A DNA stretch of 64,000 nt from Zoogloea sp. (GCA_016720685.1 JADKKC010000013.1:1-64000); one strand, 5' to 3'. Numbered from the stretch's first letter, positions 24,840-34,492 are shown. Notes: generated by a model from the sequence alone, not told the origin. A program made the numbers and translations.

Positions 24840-26225
24840 ATGGGAATCGCACAACTCCTGGCCGTCCTCAAGGCCCGCCGCAAAGGCCTGTTCATGGTGT
24901 GGGGCGGGGTCGTCCTGCTGGCCCTGGTGGTGAGCCTGGCCCTGCCGCGCCAATACACGGCATCGACCGAAGTGGTGGTGGAATCCCGCGGCAGTGATCC
25001 GCTGGTGGTCCAGCCCGGCCACGGCGCCACCACGCCGGGTTTTCTCGCCACCCAGGCCGACATCATTGCCAGCGAACGGGTTGGCGGGCGCGCGGTGGCG
25101 GCCCTCAAGCTGGGCGCCAGCCCGCGTTGGTCGGAGCGCTGGCAGACGGCCTCCGGCGGCCAGGGCGACGTCAATCGCTGGATTGCCGGCCGGCTGAAAA
25201 AAGGCGTCAAGGTGAGCCCGTCCCACGAAAGCAATGTGCTCACCGTGACCGTAACCGCCGACGACCCCAAGTTTGCCGCCGACTACGCCAACGCCCTTGC
25301 CCAGGCCTACCTGGAAACCGACCTCGAACTGAAGGTCGAACCGGCCCGCCAGTCGGCCGCGTGGTTCGACGAGCACACCCGGGCGCTGCGCGCCAACCTC
25401 GAAAGCGCCCAGGCCCGGCTGTCGCAATTCCAGCGCGACCACGGCCTGGTTGGCGACGAGAAACTGGACCTGGAAAGTTCGCGCCTCACCGAGCTGTCCA
25501 CCCAGTTCACAGCGGCCCAGGCCCAGAGCACCGATACCGCGTCGCGCCAGCGCCAGGGCGGCGGCATGAATGAAGTGGCGGCCAACCCGCTGATCCAGGC
25601 CCTCAAGGTGGACCTGGCCCGTCAGGAAGCCAAGCTCACCGAACTCTCCGGATACCTCGGCGAAAACCATCCCCAGTTTCAGCGCGTGAAGGGTGAAGTC
25701 GAATCCCTGCGGGCCCGGCTGCGCTCCGAAAGCGGCCAGGTGGCGGCGGTGGTGGGTACCAACAGCCGCATCAACCAGGCTCGCGAGGGGGACATCAAAG
25801 GGCGCCTCGAAGCTCAGAAGCGGCGCGTCATCGAACTCAAGCAACAGCGCGATGAAATGGGCGTGCTGCTGCGTGAAGTGGATAGCGCCCAGAAGGCCTA
25901 CGACCTGGTGATGGCACGCCTCACCCAGACCAGCCTCGAGAGCAAGTCGCGGCAGGGCAACGTGGCCGTGCTGTCGACGGCGGTGCCGGCCACCGAGGCG
26001 TCCAGTCCCAAGCTGCTGCTCAACCTCGGGCTGGCGATCTTCATCGGAGGTCTCCTGGGCATGGCCTTCAGCATCGTGCGCGAACTCTTCGACAGGCGCA
26101 TCCGCGGCGCCGATGACATGTTCGATGCCCTCGGCGTACCGATGCTGGCCGAAATCAACCGCCCGATCAGCGCCGCCGACGGCCTGTTCGCGCGTTTCCT
26201 GCCCGCAGCCCTGCGGCGGGCCTGA
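24840..26225 (+). CDS. epsF: chain-length determinant protein EpsF (Wzz family)
   Basis: A 461-aa polysaccharide co-polymerase starting at ATG 24840, 13 bp after epsE. It has an N-terminal transmembrane helix (GLFMVWGGVVLLALVVSLAL), the Wzz domain with YTASTEVVV, a long periplasmic coiled coil (about residues 190-375, with SGYLGENHPQ) and a second transmembrane helix near the C-terminus (LGLAIFIGGLLGMAFSIVRE) ending in a short cytosolic tail. It lacks a fused kinase domain; the separate EpsG follows. It sets chain length and links the inner-membrane polymerase to the export channel. Confidence 0.9.
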   Translation: MGIAQLLAVLKARRKGLFMVWGGVVLLALVVSLALPRQYTASTEVVVESRGSDPLVVQPGHGATTPGFLATQADIIASERVGGRAVAALKLGASPRWSERWQTASGGQGDVNRWIAGRLKKGVKVSPSHESNVLTVTVTADDPKFAADYANALAQAYLETDLELKVEPARQSAAWFDEHTRALRANLESAQARLSQFQRDHGLVGDEKLDLESSRLTELSTQFTAAQAQSTDTASRQRQGGGMNEVAANPLIQALKVDLARQEAKLTELSGYLGENHPQFQRVKGEVESLRARLRSESGQVAAVVGTNSRINQAREGDIKGRLEAQKRRVIELKQQRDEMGVLLREVDSAQKAYDLVMARLTQTSLESKSRQGNVAVLSTAVPATEASSPKLLLNLGLAIFIGGLLGMAFSIVRELFDRRIRGADDMFDALGVPMLAEINRPISAADGLFARFLPAALRRA

Positions 26226-26235
26226 GGATCGAACG

Positions 26236-27126
26236 ATGGACATGAAAAACTTTCCCGGTCGCAACCCGGTGCCGGCCTTCGAAACGCAGCAGATGGGCTT
26301 TCCCAATCTGGGCGAGATTCTCGTTTCCAGCGGCCGGCTCGATGCGGTGGCGGTCGAGCGTGTCACGGCCCGCCAGAAGGCGCGCGGCATTCCCTTCGGC
26401 GCCGCGGCCGTCGAACTCGGGCTGGTCAGCCAGGCCGACGTGCACGCCGCGTTGTCGCGCCAGTTCGATTACCCGGTGCTGGCGGCTGGCGATCAGGGGG
26501 CCGACCCGGAGCTGGTCGCGGCCTTCGAGCCGAATTCGCCGCGCGTCGAAGCCCTGCGCAAGCTGCGCAGCCAGCTGGTGCTGCGGCGCATGACCAACCC
26601 GCAACTGTGCAGCGTTGCCGTGGTGGGCGCGGCACGCGGCGAAGGGCGTAGCTGGCTGGCAGCCAACCTGGCGGTGCTGTTCTCGCAACTGGGCGAGCGC
26701 ACCCTGTTGGTGGATTGCGACCTGCGCTTTCCGCGCCAGCAAAGCCTGTTTCGCCTGCCGCCGGCGGGCGGCCTGGCCGCGCGCCTGGCCGAACGCGGCG
26801 AGAAGGGCGCGATCCAGCCCCACCCGCGCTTCGATCAGCTGTCGGTGCTGCAGGCCGGCATCGTGCCGCCCAACCCGCAGGAGCTGCTGGCCCGCCGGGC
26901 CTTCGGTGCGCAGATTTCGGTGGCGCGGGATACCTACGACATGACCCTCGTGGATACACCGGCCGACGAAACCGGCGCCGATGCCCGGCTCGTGGCCGCC
27001 ACCTGCGGCAGCGCCATCGTGGTGGCCCGTCGTCATGCGTCGGTCCACAAGCGGGTTGCCGAATTGTCGACCGGTCTGCGCGAGGCCGGGGTGGCGGTCA
27101 TCGGCGGCGTGCTGCTCGATTTCTGA
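26236..27126 (+). CDS. epsG: EpsG-type BY-kinase-like ATPase with N-terminal MshEN-like domain
   Basis: A 296-aa cytosolic protein starting at ATG 26236. Residues about 24-85 form an MshEN/GspE-N-like module (LGEILVSSGRLD and AAVELGLVSQADV), a fold known in other proteins to bind c-di-GMP. The rest is a MinD/BY-kinase ATPase: Walker A AARGEGRSW (Arg where Lys is usual), Walker A' LLVDCDLRFP and Walker B LVDTPAD. No C-terminal Tyr cluster is present, so classical autophosphorylation is doubtful. It is the expected partner of EpsF in regulating polymer length. Its TGA overlaps the next start codon. Confidence 0.85.
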   Translation: MDMKNFPGRNPVPAFETQQMGFPNLGEILVSSGRLDAVAVERVTARQKARGIPFGAAAVELGLVSQADVHAALSRQFDYPVLAAGDQGADPELVAAFEPNSPRVEALRKLRSQLVLRRMTNPQLCSVAVVGAARGEGRSWLAANLAVLFSQLGERTLLVDCDLRFPRQQSLFRLPPAGGLAARLAERGEKGAIQPHPRFDQLSVLQAGIVPPNPQELLARRAFGAQISVARDTYDMTLVDTPADETGADARLVAATCGSAIVVARRHASVHKRVAELSTGLREAGVAVIGGVLLDF

Positions 27127-28358
27127 TGACTGCGCTGCTTTTGGCCAACGGCCCGGCTGTCGCCTCCACCCCGTTCGAGACACGGGTGACGCAGGGCTTC
27201 GCCTGGTGCCTGTTCATCGGCCTGTGGGGCAAGCTGCTGGTGGCGGTGCTGCTGGCCAGGCCCTTTATCGATGCGGAAATCGACTCCGTTTACAACCGGC
27301 TGGCCGACATGCTGTTGCTCGGCGTGCTGGGTGCCGGCCTTCTGGCTTACGCCGATGCGATTCTCAAGCGCACGCCGCTGGTGCTGGTGGCGGTGCCCCT
27401 CGGGCTGGCGTCCTTTCTCACCACCGAAGTGCTGTCCGGTCTCAACTTCACGACGGCGATGTTCGAATACCTGAAAATCGTCACGCCGGCCCTGCTCTCG
27501 GTGCTGCTGCTGCGCCTTTTCGAGCGCGAACCGGCGCTGGTGATCCGGCTGATGCAGATCACGCTCGGCCTGGTCTGGGTGCTGGTGATCGGCGCGCTGA
27601 TCGTGCTGCCGCCCTCTCTCAACCGCGGCGGCGAGCCGTTCTGGCCGGTGTATTTCGCTTCGCTGCACACCAGCTCCTACCTCGTGGTGGTGTGCGCCGC
27701 GCTGTCGTTCTACCTTTTCGAGGCCGGCCAGTTCGGGCGACGCCTGCTGATCGGCCTTGTCGGCTTTTCGGTGGTGCTGGTTTTTTATGGCTGGGGCGTG
27801 CGCACCTCGATGGTGGCGGCGCTGGCCTTTGGTGCCGTGCTGCTCGTCCAGCGCCGGCCGATGGCGCCTTTGGCATTGTTCGTGATGCTGGCAGCAGGGC
27901 TGGCCGCAGCCTTCGTGCCGCTGCTGTTCGGCCTGGTGCATCTGCCTTCGTGGGATGAAATGGTCGAGCTGACCTCCGGCCGGTTTTCCATGTGGCTGGA
28001 GAAGATCGACATTCTCGCCAACAGCAGCCTGCTCCAGTGGCTGTTCGGCCACGGCGAGGGTTCGGACTGGATCGTCTCCGAAGTGTGGTGGTGGAGCGCC
28101 AAGGATTCCCACAACGACTTCATCCGTCTGCTCAACCAGCAGGGCGTGCTCGGCCTGGGCGCCGTGCTGGCCGTGCTGGCCGTGTGGTCGCGCAGCTTTC
28201 CGCCCGGCGTGGCGGCGCCGCTGCTGGCTGCGCTGGTGGCCTCCACGGCTTTCAGCAACGGCATCATGTTTCGCCCCCAGGCCAGCCTGATCATGCCGCT
28301 GGCCCTCGTGGCGGCAACGGCGGCCTGGCAGCACCGCAAAACGGTGGCCACACCATGA
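27126..28358 (+). CDS. Wzy/O-antigen-ligase-like polymerase
   Basis: A 410-aa integral membrane protein starting at ATG 27126 within the epsG stop. About ten hydrophobic segments are visible. A large periplasmic loop follows the seventh or eighth, with RFSMWLEKIDIL, LFGHGEGSD and DSHNDFIRLLNQQG; the H-N-x-F-[IL] element is typical of the Wzy_C/O-antigen ligase family. It would polymerise lipid-linked repeat units on the periplasmic side or transfer the glycan. It is the only polymerase candidate in the operon. Confidence 0.85.
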   Translation: MTALLLANGPAVASTPFETRVTQGFAWCLFIGLWGKLLVAVLLARPFIDAEIDSVYNRLADMLLLGVLGAGLLAYADAILKRTPLVLVAVPLGLASFLTTEVLSGLNFTTAMFEYLKIVTPALLSVLLLRLFEREPALVIRLMQITLGLVWVLVIGALIVLPPSLNRGGEPFWPVYFASLHTSSYLVVVCAALSFYLFEAGQFGRRLLIGLVGFSVVLVFYGWGVRTSMVAALAFGAVLLVQRRPMAPLALFVMLAAGLAAAFVPLLFGLVHLPSWDEMVELTSGRFSMWLEKIDILANSSLLQWLFGHGEGSDWIVSEVWWWSAKDSHNDFIRLLNQQGVLGLGAVLAVLAVWSRSFPPGVAAPLLAALVASTAFSNGIMFRPQASLIMPLALVAATAAWQHRKTVATP

Positions 28359-29597
28359 GCGCGCGATTGGCCAGCCTGCTGCGGCGTGGCGAGGTGCTGG
28401 CGGTAACCGCGGCGCCCGGCGGCCAGCGCCTGCTTCACTTTGCGCTGGTCCAGGCGGTGTGCGGCACCGAGGCGCTGGGGCGCTTCGCCAACGATCTTTC
28501 GTTTGCCACGATGCTCGGGCTCTTTTCGGCGGTGGGGTGGTCGGCCCTGGTGCTGGCCCGCGTGCCGGTGGCCGGGCCAGGCAAATCGGCCCCGGTGATG
28601 CTGGGCCTTGCGCGCGGTGCGCTGGCCTTCACGCTGCCGGCCTGCCTGGTGCTGCCGCTCCTCGCCTGGGGCGGCTGGGTTTTCGAGCCCGCCTGGACGG
28701 CGCTGCTGCTGGCCGGCTGGACGGCCTACACGCTGGCCCGTCACTTTGGCCTGGCGCTGGCGGCCTACCGGCGTTTGCTGATTCTCGAAACCGTGCTGGT
28801 CGTGCTGCTGGCCGGCGGGCTGGCGCTTTTTGGCGGCGGGCCCGCCGTGGATGGCCTATGCGGCGCTGGCCGTGCCCACCGCGCTGCTGGGCCTCGTCGG
28901 CCTGTTGGTGCTGGTGCGTCAGACCCGTCGCTGTGGTGGCGATGCATCCCTGCCGGCAGGCAGCGCGCGCACTGCGTTTGAGCAGGCGGCGCTCAATTTT
29001 GTCAGCGCCGGCATGTCGATGATTCTGGTGCCCTTCACCGTGCGGGTGGCGGGCGAGGGTTACGACGACCTCGTGGCGCTGATCGGCAGCCTTACCAGCG
29101 TACTGCTGCTGTTTCCGCGGGCGCTCAGTTTCAATGCCCTGCCGGCCCTGGCGCGGGTGGTGCACCAACAGGGCTGCGCGGAAGTGCGCGCCACGCTGGC
29201 CGCGCTGCGCCGCAACCTGGTGCGCCTCAACACCGCGCTCAGCCTGCTGGCACTGGCTGCGTGGGGTGCGTTGGCGTGGTGGGGCCAGCGTCCGGATTTT
29301 GCCCTTGCCGGCGCCAGCGCCATCTTCCTGCTCTATCTGGCGAGCTTTTATGTGGGCCAGCTGGTGCTGCCCGAATCCAATTACCTGCAAACCGTTGAAG
29401 AAACCCGGCTGCCGCTGCGGGTGAATGTGCTGTCGCTGGTGATTTTCGTTGCGGCCTGCGCCGCGGTGATGCTAGTGGCGCCGCGGGGTGTCGATGCCGT
29501 GCTGAGTCTTTTTGCCGTTCTTTTGGGCGCGACCCTGTCACGCAACCTTTTATTACGCCGGGCCGTACTGCGCCGGGCACCGGAGGTTTTCGCATGA
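28355..29597 (+). pseudogene. Wzx-type polysaccharide flippase, one frameshift
   Basis: ATG 28355 overlaps the preceding stop (ATGA) and opens a membrane protein with several helices. The frame changes near 28835-28850, inside GGCGGCGGGCCCGCCG: the first half ends ALFGGGPAV and the homologous continuation (PPWMAYAALAVPTALLGLVG) lies in another frame up to TGA 29597. Together they give about 413 aa with about 12 hydrophobic segments, the size of a MATE/Wzx lipid-linked oligosaccharide flippase. It is the only flippase in the operon and would be essential for the pathway, so a one-base sequencing indel in the G/C run is a reasonable explanation. Confidence 0.7.
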
Positions 29598-31204
29598 GTG
29601 CACCTGTGCCCATGAATATTCGTCTTGCCGTGTTTCTGCCTTCCGGCCCGGTTCCCGGCTGGGTGGCCCGCCTGGTGGGTGACTGCCTGGCCCTGCCCGG
29701 CATCAGTCTCACTGCGTTGGTGCGCGATACGCTGCCGCTGCCCGAGCCCGACTGGGCCGACCGGGTGGACGGGCTGGTGTTCGACCGGGGCGCCTCGCCG
29801 CTGCGCAGCGTAAGCCTGGCCACTCCGGACGGCGTGGCTGAATGTCCGGCAGGCCGTGCCGCGGGCGAATGGCTGGCAGAGCAGGGCTGTGACGTGCTGC
29901 TCGACCTGCGCGCACGCCCCGCCCCGATTCCATCCGGCCCCGCCCGTCACTGGACGCTGATGCTCTCCGGCCGGCCGGCGGTGGACCCGCTGGCCGGTGC
30001 GGCGCCGGTTGTCGATGGCGACGACAGCACGGTGATCCGGCTTGAATCGGTGATCGACGGCCAGTTGATCGACGATTCGCTGGGCGCTTCGTGCAGCTTC
30101 TCGATCCGCCGCAACCGCCGCCGCGCGATTGCCAAGGGCATGGGCATGGTTCGCCGCGCCCTGCTGCGGCTGGCGCAGGACGACGAGCCCGGCCGCCCGC
30201 ACGATGGGTCGGGGCCCGCTACGGCATCTGCCGCCCTGCCGGCGCGGGCGCGCTTTGCCACCGTGCTCCAGCGCACCGTGTCGCGTTCGGCCAGCAAGGC
30301 TCTGAGCAGCGATCAGTGGGGCCTGGCCCTGGCGTTTGGCGAAGAGATCTGCTTCGACCCGGCCGCCACAAGCCTGATCCAGCCCCCGGCCGACCGCTTC
30401 TGGGCCGACCCGATGGTGTGGCCCGCAGCCGGCGAAGGCTGGTGGGTGTTCATCGAGGAAGTCATCTACCGGGAAGGCAAGGGCACCCTGAAGGCCATGC
30501 GCGTCCATCAGGATGGGCGCTGGGAAGACCCGGTGCCGGTCATGCAAAAGCCGTGGCACTTGTCCTACCCCTTCCTGTTCTGGTGGAAGGACACGCTCTG
30601 GATGGTGCCCGAGAGCGGCGCCAACCGCAGCGTCGAGCTTTACCGCTGTGTGGCCCTGCCGGACCGCTGGGAGAAAGAGGCCGACATCCTCACCGGCATC
30701 GACATGGTGGATGCAACCCTGTTCACCCATGAGGGCCGGTGGTGGATGCTCGGCAATGTGTCCGAGCCCGGCGCCGACAAGCACGACGAGCTGCACGCCT
30801 ACTACGCGGACACGCCCCTCGGCCCCTGGCTGCCCCACGCGGCCAACCCGGTGGTGGCCGATGCGCGCTTTGCCCGGCCGGCCGGCCCGGTATTTACCCA
30901 CGAGGGCAAGCTGCTGCGCCCGGCCCAGGTGTGCGTGCCGGAATACGGCCACGCCCTCAACCTGCGCCGCATCGAAAAGCTGACCCCGACCGAGTACGTC
31001 GAGGACACCGAGAGGCGCATCGACCCGGGCTGGCAGCCGGGAATCGCCTGTGTGCACACCATCAGCCATCAGCCCGGGCTGACTGTTTTCGACTACCTGA
31101 CAAGACGGTCACGCTTTGCGTCCGGGCGCGCAGCGCGGCCCGTGCCCCACGCCACGCAGCCGGCCGGAGCCCAACCGGATAATTCCGGCGGGAAAACGCA
31201 ATGA
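29594..31204 (+). CDS. GINT1-N-like beta-propeller protein of the exopolysaccharide locus
   Basis: A 536-aa protein starting at ATG 29594 (overlapping the flippase stop). The C-terminal about 270 residues match the bacterial relatives of the N-terminal domain of plant glucosamine inositolphosphorylceramide transferase: FWADPMV, WWVFIEE, HLSYPFLFWW, WMVPESG, VELYRC and GRWWML, a five-bladed-propeller-like pattern. The N-terminal part (1 to about 200) resembles formyltransferase-like proteins only loosely. Such proteins are common in exopolysaccharide clusters, but their reaction is not established. It may modify or transfer a sugar on the lipid-linked unit. The neighbours on both sides overlap by the ATGA pattern, so it is co-translated with the operon. 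Confidence 0.7.
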   Translation: MSAPVPMNIRLAVFLPSGPVPGWVARLVGDCLALPGISLTALVRDTLPLPEPDWADRVDGLVFDRGASPLRSVSLATPDGVAECPAGRAAGEWLAEQGCDVLLDLRARPAPIPSGPARHWTLMLSGRPAVDPLAGAAPVVDGDDSTVIRLESVIDGQLIDDSLGASCSFSIRRNRRRAIAKGMGMVRRALLRLAQDDEPGRPHDGSGPATASAALPARARFATVLQRTVSRSASKALSSDQWGLALAFGEEICFDPAATSLIQPPADRFWADPMVWPAAGEGWWVFIEEVIYREGKGTLKAMRVHQDGRWEDPVPVMQKPWHLSYPFLFWWKDTLWMVPESGANRSVELYRCVALPDRWEKEADILTGIDMVDATLFTHEGRWWMLGNVSEPGADKHDELHAYYADTPLGPWLPHAANPVVADARFARPAGPVFTHEGKLLRPAQVCVPEYGHALNLRRIEKLTPTEYVEDTERRIDPGWQPGIACVHTISHQPGLTVFDYLTRRSRFASGRAARPVPHATQPAGAQPDNSGGKTQ

Positions 31205-31932
31205 GAACGCATCTGATGGGCTGCGCGGTGGACAACCTGAACATGGCCGAGACCCTCGACGTGGTCGAGGGCTTCATCCGCTCGGGCAAGCCGCACCAGC
31301 ATGTGGTGGTGAACGTGGACAAGATCGTCAAGGCCAATCGCGATCCGGCGCTGCGCCAGATCATCAACGACTGCGACCTGATCAACGCCGACGGCATGCC
31401 CGTGGTGTGGGCGTCGTGCCTGCTCGGCAAGCCGTTGAAGGCGCGGGTGACCGGCGTCGATCTGTTCGAGGCCCTGATGGCGCGCGCCGCCGAAAAGGGC
31501 TGGCGGGTATTTTTGCTGGGCGCCCGCGAAGAGGTGGTGAGCGGCGTTGCACGCCGGTATCCGGCCCGTTACCCCGGCCTCACCCTGGCCGGCTACCGCA
31601 ACGGCTACTGGACGCCCGAGGAAGAGGAAAAGGTGGTCGCCGAGATCGCCGCCACCCGGCCCGACATCCTGTTCGTGGCGATCAGCTCGCCCAAGAAGGA
31701 AGCCTTTCTGGCGCGCTACCAGGCGGCCATGAAAGTGCCTTTCGCAATGGGCGTGGGCGGCACCTTCGACGTGGCGGTCGGTCTCGTCAAGCGGGCCCCG
31801 GTGTGGATGCAGAACGCCGGCCTGGAATGGTTCTACCGGTTCCTGCAGGAGCCGCGGCGCATGTTCCGCCGCTATTTCATTGACGACATGGCCTTCGTAG
31901 CGCTGTTTGCGCGCGAATGGGTCAAGCGCTAA
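31201..31932 (+). CDS. WecG/TagA/CpsF-family glycosyltransferase
   Basis: A 243-aa GT26 enzyme starting at ATG 31201. Conserved blocks are visible: VVVNVDKIVKANRDP, the acidic ND-C-D-L-INADGMPVVW motif, RVTGVDLFEAL, VFLLGAREE, FVAISSPKKE and GVGGTFDVAVGLVKRAP. Members transfer N-acetylmannosamine-type or related sugars to a lipid-linked acceptor on the cytosolic membrane face. The sugar here is unknown. ATG overlaps the upstream TGA. Confidence 0.92.
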   Translation: MRTHLMGCAVDNLNMAETLDVVEGFIRSGKPHQHVVVNVDKIVKANRDPALRQIINDCDLINADGMPVVWASCLLGKPLKARVTGVDLFEALMARAAEKGWRVFLLGAREEVVSGVARRYPARYPGLTLAGYRNGYWTPEEEEKVVAEIAATRPDILFVAISSPKKEAFLARYQAAMKVPFAMGVGGTFDVAVGLVKRAPVWMQNAGLEWFYRFLQEPRRMFRRYFIDDMAFVALFAREWVKR

Positions 31933-31942
31933 AGGGGCCACG

Positions 31943-33373
31943 ATGGCAATCGAAGACTGGGGCTACCGCTGGCTGAAGCGCTACATGGACGCGCCCGCGT
32001 GGGTGAAGGAGCCGCTGGGGCGCCTCTACGGCCTGCTGCCGGACCGCCTGCGTCACGGCAAGGATTACCCCCGCTATCGCGCCGAGGCGGCGCTTGCGTC
32101 GCCCGGCGAAATCAAGCAGCTGGCCGACGACCGCCTGCGCGAAACCCTGCGCTGGGCCGCCGGCACCGTGCCGGCCTATGCAGCACTGACCGCCCGGCTG
32201 CTGACCGACATGCCGGCCAGCGAATGGCTGGCCTTGTTTCCGCTGATGACCAAGCTGGACTACAAGCGCGCGCCGGAAAACTACCTCTTGACGGCCTGCA
32301 CCGCCGCCGACCGGCTGCCCATGCAGACCAGCGGCTCGGTGTCCGAACCGTTCCGCTTTTCGCTGCACAAGGGCGTTTCGCGGGCCAAGGAGGCGGCCTA
32401 CATCGAAGCCTTCAGCCAGCGCATCGGCCTGACCCGGCAGGATGTGGTGCTGTCGCTGCGCGGGCGCAACGTCCGCGGCTCGGCGGCCGACGGTGGCCCG
32501 CTGCAAAGCTACGAGCCGATCAAGCGCATGCTCTGGATCAGCCCCAACCACCTGGACGCGGCCTACATGCCCGACCACGTGGAGGCCGCCATCGAGCATG
32601 GGGTGAGTTTCATCCAGGGCTATTCGTCGGCGGTCTATGAACTGGCGCGCTGGCTGGATCACAACCCGGTGCCGCGCTTTGTCGCGGCGGTCCGCGGGGT
32701 GCAGCTGTTTTCCGAATCGGCCGAGCCGGACATGGTGGCGCTCATCGAGCGCGTGTTCGGCTGCCCGGTGCTGGTGCATTACGGCCATTCCGAACGTTCC
32801 GTGATGGCCGGCTCCATGCCGGACGATCATCGCTACTTCGTGTGGCCCTTGTACGGCCACGTGGAACTCATCGACGAGGACGGCCGCCAGATCACCGAGC
32901 CCGGCGTACAGGGCGAAGTGGTGGCGACCGGCTTCGACAACAAGGTCATGCCCTTCATCCGCTACCGCACCGGAGACCTGGCCATGTGGTCGGCCGGCCC
33001 GTCCCATCCGGCGCTGCCCGGCTACCCGGTGCTGGAGCGCATCGACGGGCGCAACAACGATTATTTTGTGGGCCGCGACGGGCGACGCATTCCGGTGGCG
33101 TCGCTGGGCGGGCTGCGTCCGCCCGAGTTCCTGCAGGTCGAGGCCTGCCAGTACGAGCAGCACGCGCCGGGCCGCATCATCGTGCGCCTGCAGTCGGCCA
33201 CGCCGCTGGCCCCGTCGGTGATCAGCGTGCTCGACAACTACTTCAACACCAAGCTCCTCGGCCTCGTGGAGGCCGAGCTGCAGGTGGTGCCGAATATCGA
33301 GCGGACGGCGCGGGGCAAGCGACGCCTGATGATCCAGCACATCAAGGACGGGGAGGGTGTCCGTGCCCACTGA
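31943..33373 (+). CDS. CapK/PaaK-like adenylate-forming enzyme 1
   Basis: A 476-aa protein with ATG 31943 about 10 bp after the previous stop. It resembles phenylacetate-CoA-ligase-like proteins of capsule loci (CapK): MQTSGSVSEPFRF in the phosphate-binding loop position, LVHYGHSERSVMAG, and FIRYRTGDLAMW, with a Lys in the C-terminal RGKRR segment. The P-loop reads TSGSVSEP rather than the canonical TSGSTGxP. In exopolysaccharide clusters these enzymes are thought to activate an acyl or amino-acid substituent for decoration of the polymer, but no substrate has been shown that I can name. A second family member lies two genes downstream. Confidence 0.8.
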   Translation: MAIEDWGYRWLKRYMDAPAWVKEPLGRLYGLLPDRLRHGKDYPRYRAEAALASPGEIKQLADDRLRETLRWAAGTVPAYAALTARLLTDMPASEWLALFPLMTKLDYKRAPENYLLTACTAADRLPMQTSGSVSEPFRFSLHKGVSRAKEAAYIEAFSQRIGLTRQDVVLSLRGRNVRGSAADGGPLQSYEPIKRMLWISPNHLDAAYMPDHVEAAIEHGVSFIQGYSSAVYELARWLDHNPVPRFVAAVRGVQLFSESAEPDMVALIERVFGCPVLVHYGHSERSVMAGSMPDDHRYFVWPLYGHVELIDEDGRQITEPGVQGEVVATGFDNKVMPFIRYRTGDLAMWSAGPSHPALPGYPVLERIDGRNNDYFVGRDGRRIPVASLGGLRPPEFLQVEACQYEQHAPGRIIVRLQSATPLAPSVISVLDNYFNTKLLGLVEAELQVVPNIERTARGKRRLMIQHIKDGEGVRAH

Positions 33374-33399
33374 ACAGCCCCCAGCCCACTGAACAGCCC
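33365..33399 (+). repeat. 19-bp tandem duplication at a gene junction
   Basis: GCCCACTGAACAGCCC occurs at 33365-33380 and again at 33384-33399, an offset of 19 bp. The first copy contains the TGA of the upstream gene. Without the extra copy, a GTG about 10 bp before the stop would open the downstream glycosyltransferase frame. With it, that frame closes. Confidence 0.85.
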
Positions 33400-33423
33400 G
33401 TTGACCCGCGTCCGGCACTGGTG

Positions 33424-34485
33424 ATGCTCGGCCCCGATCCGGCGGCGCGGGGCGGCATCGCCTCGGTTTTGCGCATCTGGCGCGAGGCTGGGCTGGGCGG
33501 GGGCCGCGCGCTGCACTATCTGCCCACCTACATGGATGGCAGCGCCGGCCGCAAGCTGGTGGCGCTGCTGGCGGCGCTGCTGCGCTTCACCGGCCTGCTG
33601 CTGGCCGGCCGGGTGGCGGCGGTGCATGCCCATTCGGCCTCCAACGCCAGCTTTCGGCGCAAGAGTCTTTTTCTGGCGCTGGCCCGGCTGGCCGGCAAGC
33701 CTTACGTGTTTCATCTGCACGGCGGGGCTTTCGACCGCTACCACGCGGGCCTGTCGCGGCTCGAACGGGCGTGGGTCGAGCGCACCGTGCGGAAGGCGCG
33801 GGTGGTGTTCGTGCTGTCGGAAAGCTGGGCCACGTGGTTGCGCCAGAACATCGGCCACCCCGACGTGCGCGTGCTGCCCAACCCGGTGCTGCCGGCGGAG
33901 CTGCCGGCCGACGTCTCCCGCGAACCGCACACCCTGCTGTTTCTGGGCCGGCTCGAAGAAGAAAAGGGCGTTTTTGTGCTGATCCAGGCGCTGGCCCGGC
34001 TGGCCGGTGTGCGGCCGCAGCTCAAGCTCATCATTGCCGGCGAGGGCGACGTGGAAGGCGTGCGTACCGCCGCCATCGCGGCCGGTGTGGACGGGCGGGT
34101 CGAGCTGCCCGGCTGGGTTGCCGGCCCGGCCAAGGCCCGGCTGCTGGCCCGGTCCGGAATCTTTGTGCTGCCATCGCGTTTCGAAGGCGTGCCGATGGCC
34201 ATGCTCGAGGCCCAGGCGGCCGGTCTGCCGGTTGTCGCCACCCGCGTGGGGGGCATTCCGCAGGTGGTGATTGAAGGTTACAGCGGCAGGCTGGCCGAGC
34301 CCGACGATGTGGCCTCGCTGGTGGCGGCCCTCAAGCCGCTGCTGGCCGATGCCGCCGAGGCCCGCCGCATGGGCGAAATCGGGCGCCGGCGCGTGCTCAA
34401 GGGCTATGGCATCGAGCGCGTGGGCGACCTGGTGGAGTCAGCCTGGCGCGAGCTGGATGCCACGCCGGGGCAAAGGAAAGCGTGA
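33424..34485 (+). CDS. GT4-family glycosyltransferase
   Basis: About 353 aa from ATG 33424 (GTG 33421 is equally possible). A Rossmann-like N-terminal domain starts MLGPDPAARGGIASVL. The C-terminal GT-B domain has LLFLGRLEEEKGVFVLI, ELPGWVAGPAKARLLARS, VLPSRFEGVPMAMLEAQAAG and VVATRVGGIPQVV, the usual E-x7-E donor-binding element. The start is uncertain because the 19-bp duplication just upstream removes an ancestral GTG start overlapping the previous gene. The gene that follows starts 8 bp after the stop. The enzyme adds a sugar to the lipid-linked repeat unit; the sugar is unknown. Confidence 0.88.
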   Translation: MLGPDPAARGGIASVLRIWREAGLGGGRALHYLPTYMDGSAGRKLVALLAALLRFTGLLLAGRVAAVHAHSASNASFRRKSLFLALARLAGKPYVFHLHGGAFDRYHAGLSRLERAWVERTVRKARVVFVLSESWATWLRQNIGHPDVRVLPNPVLPAELPADVSREPHTLLFLGRLEEEKGVFVLIQALARLAGVRPQLKLIIAGEGDVEGVRTAAIAAGVDGRVELPGWVAGPAKARLLARSGIFVLPSRFEGVPMAMLEAQAAGLPVVATRVGGIPQVVIEGYSGRLAEPDDVASLVAALKPLLADAAEARRMGEIGRRRVLKGYGIERVGDLVESAWRELDATPGQRKA

Positions 34486-34492
34486 GGCGGTC

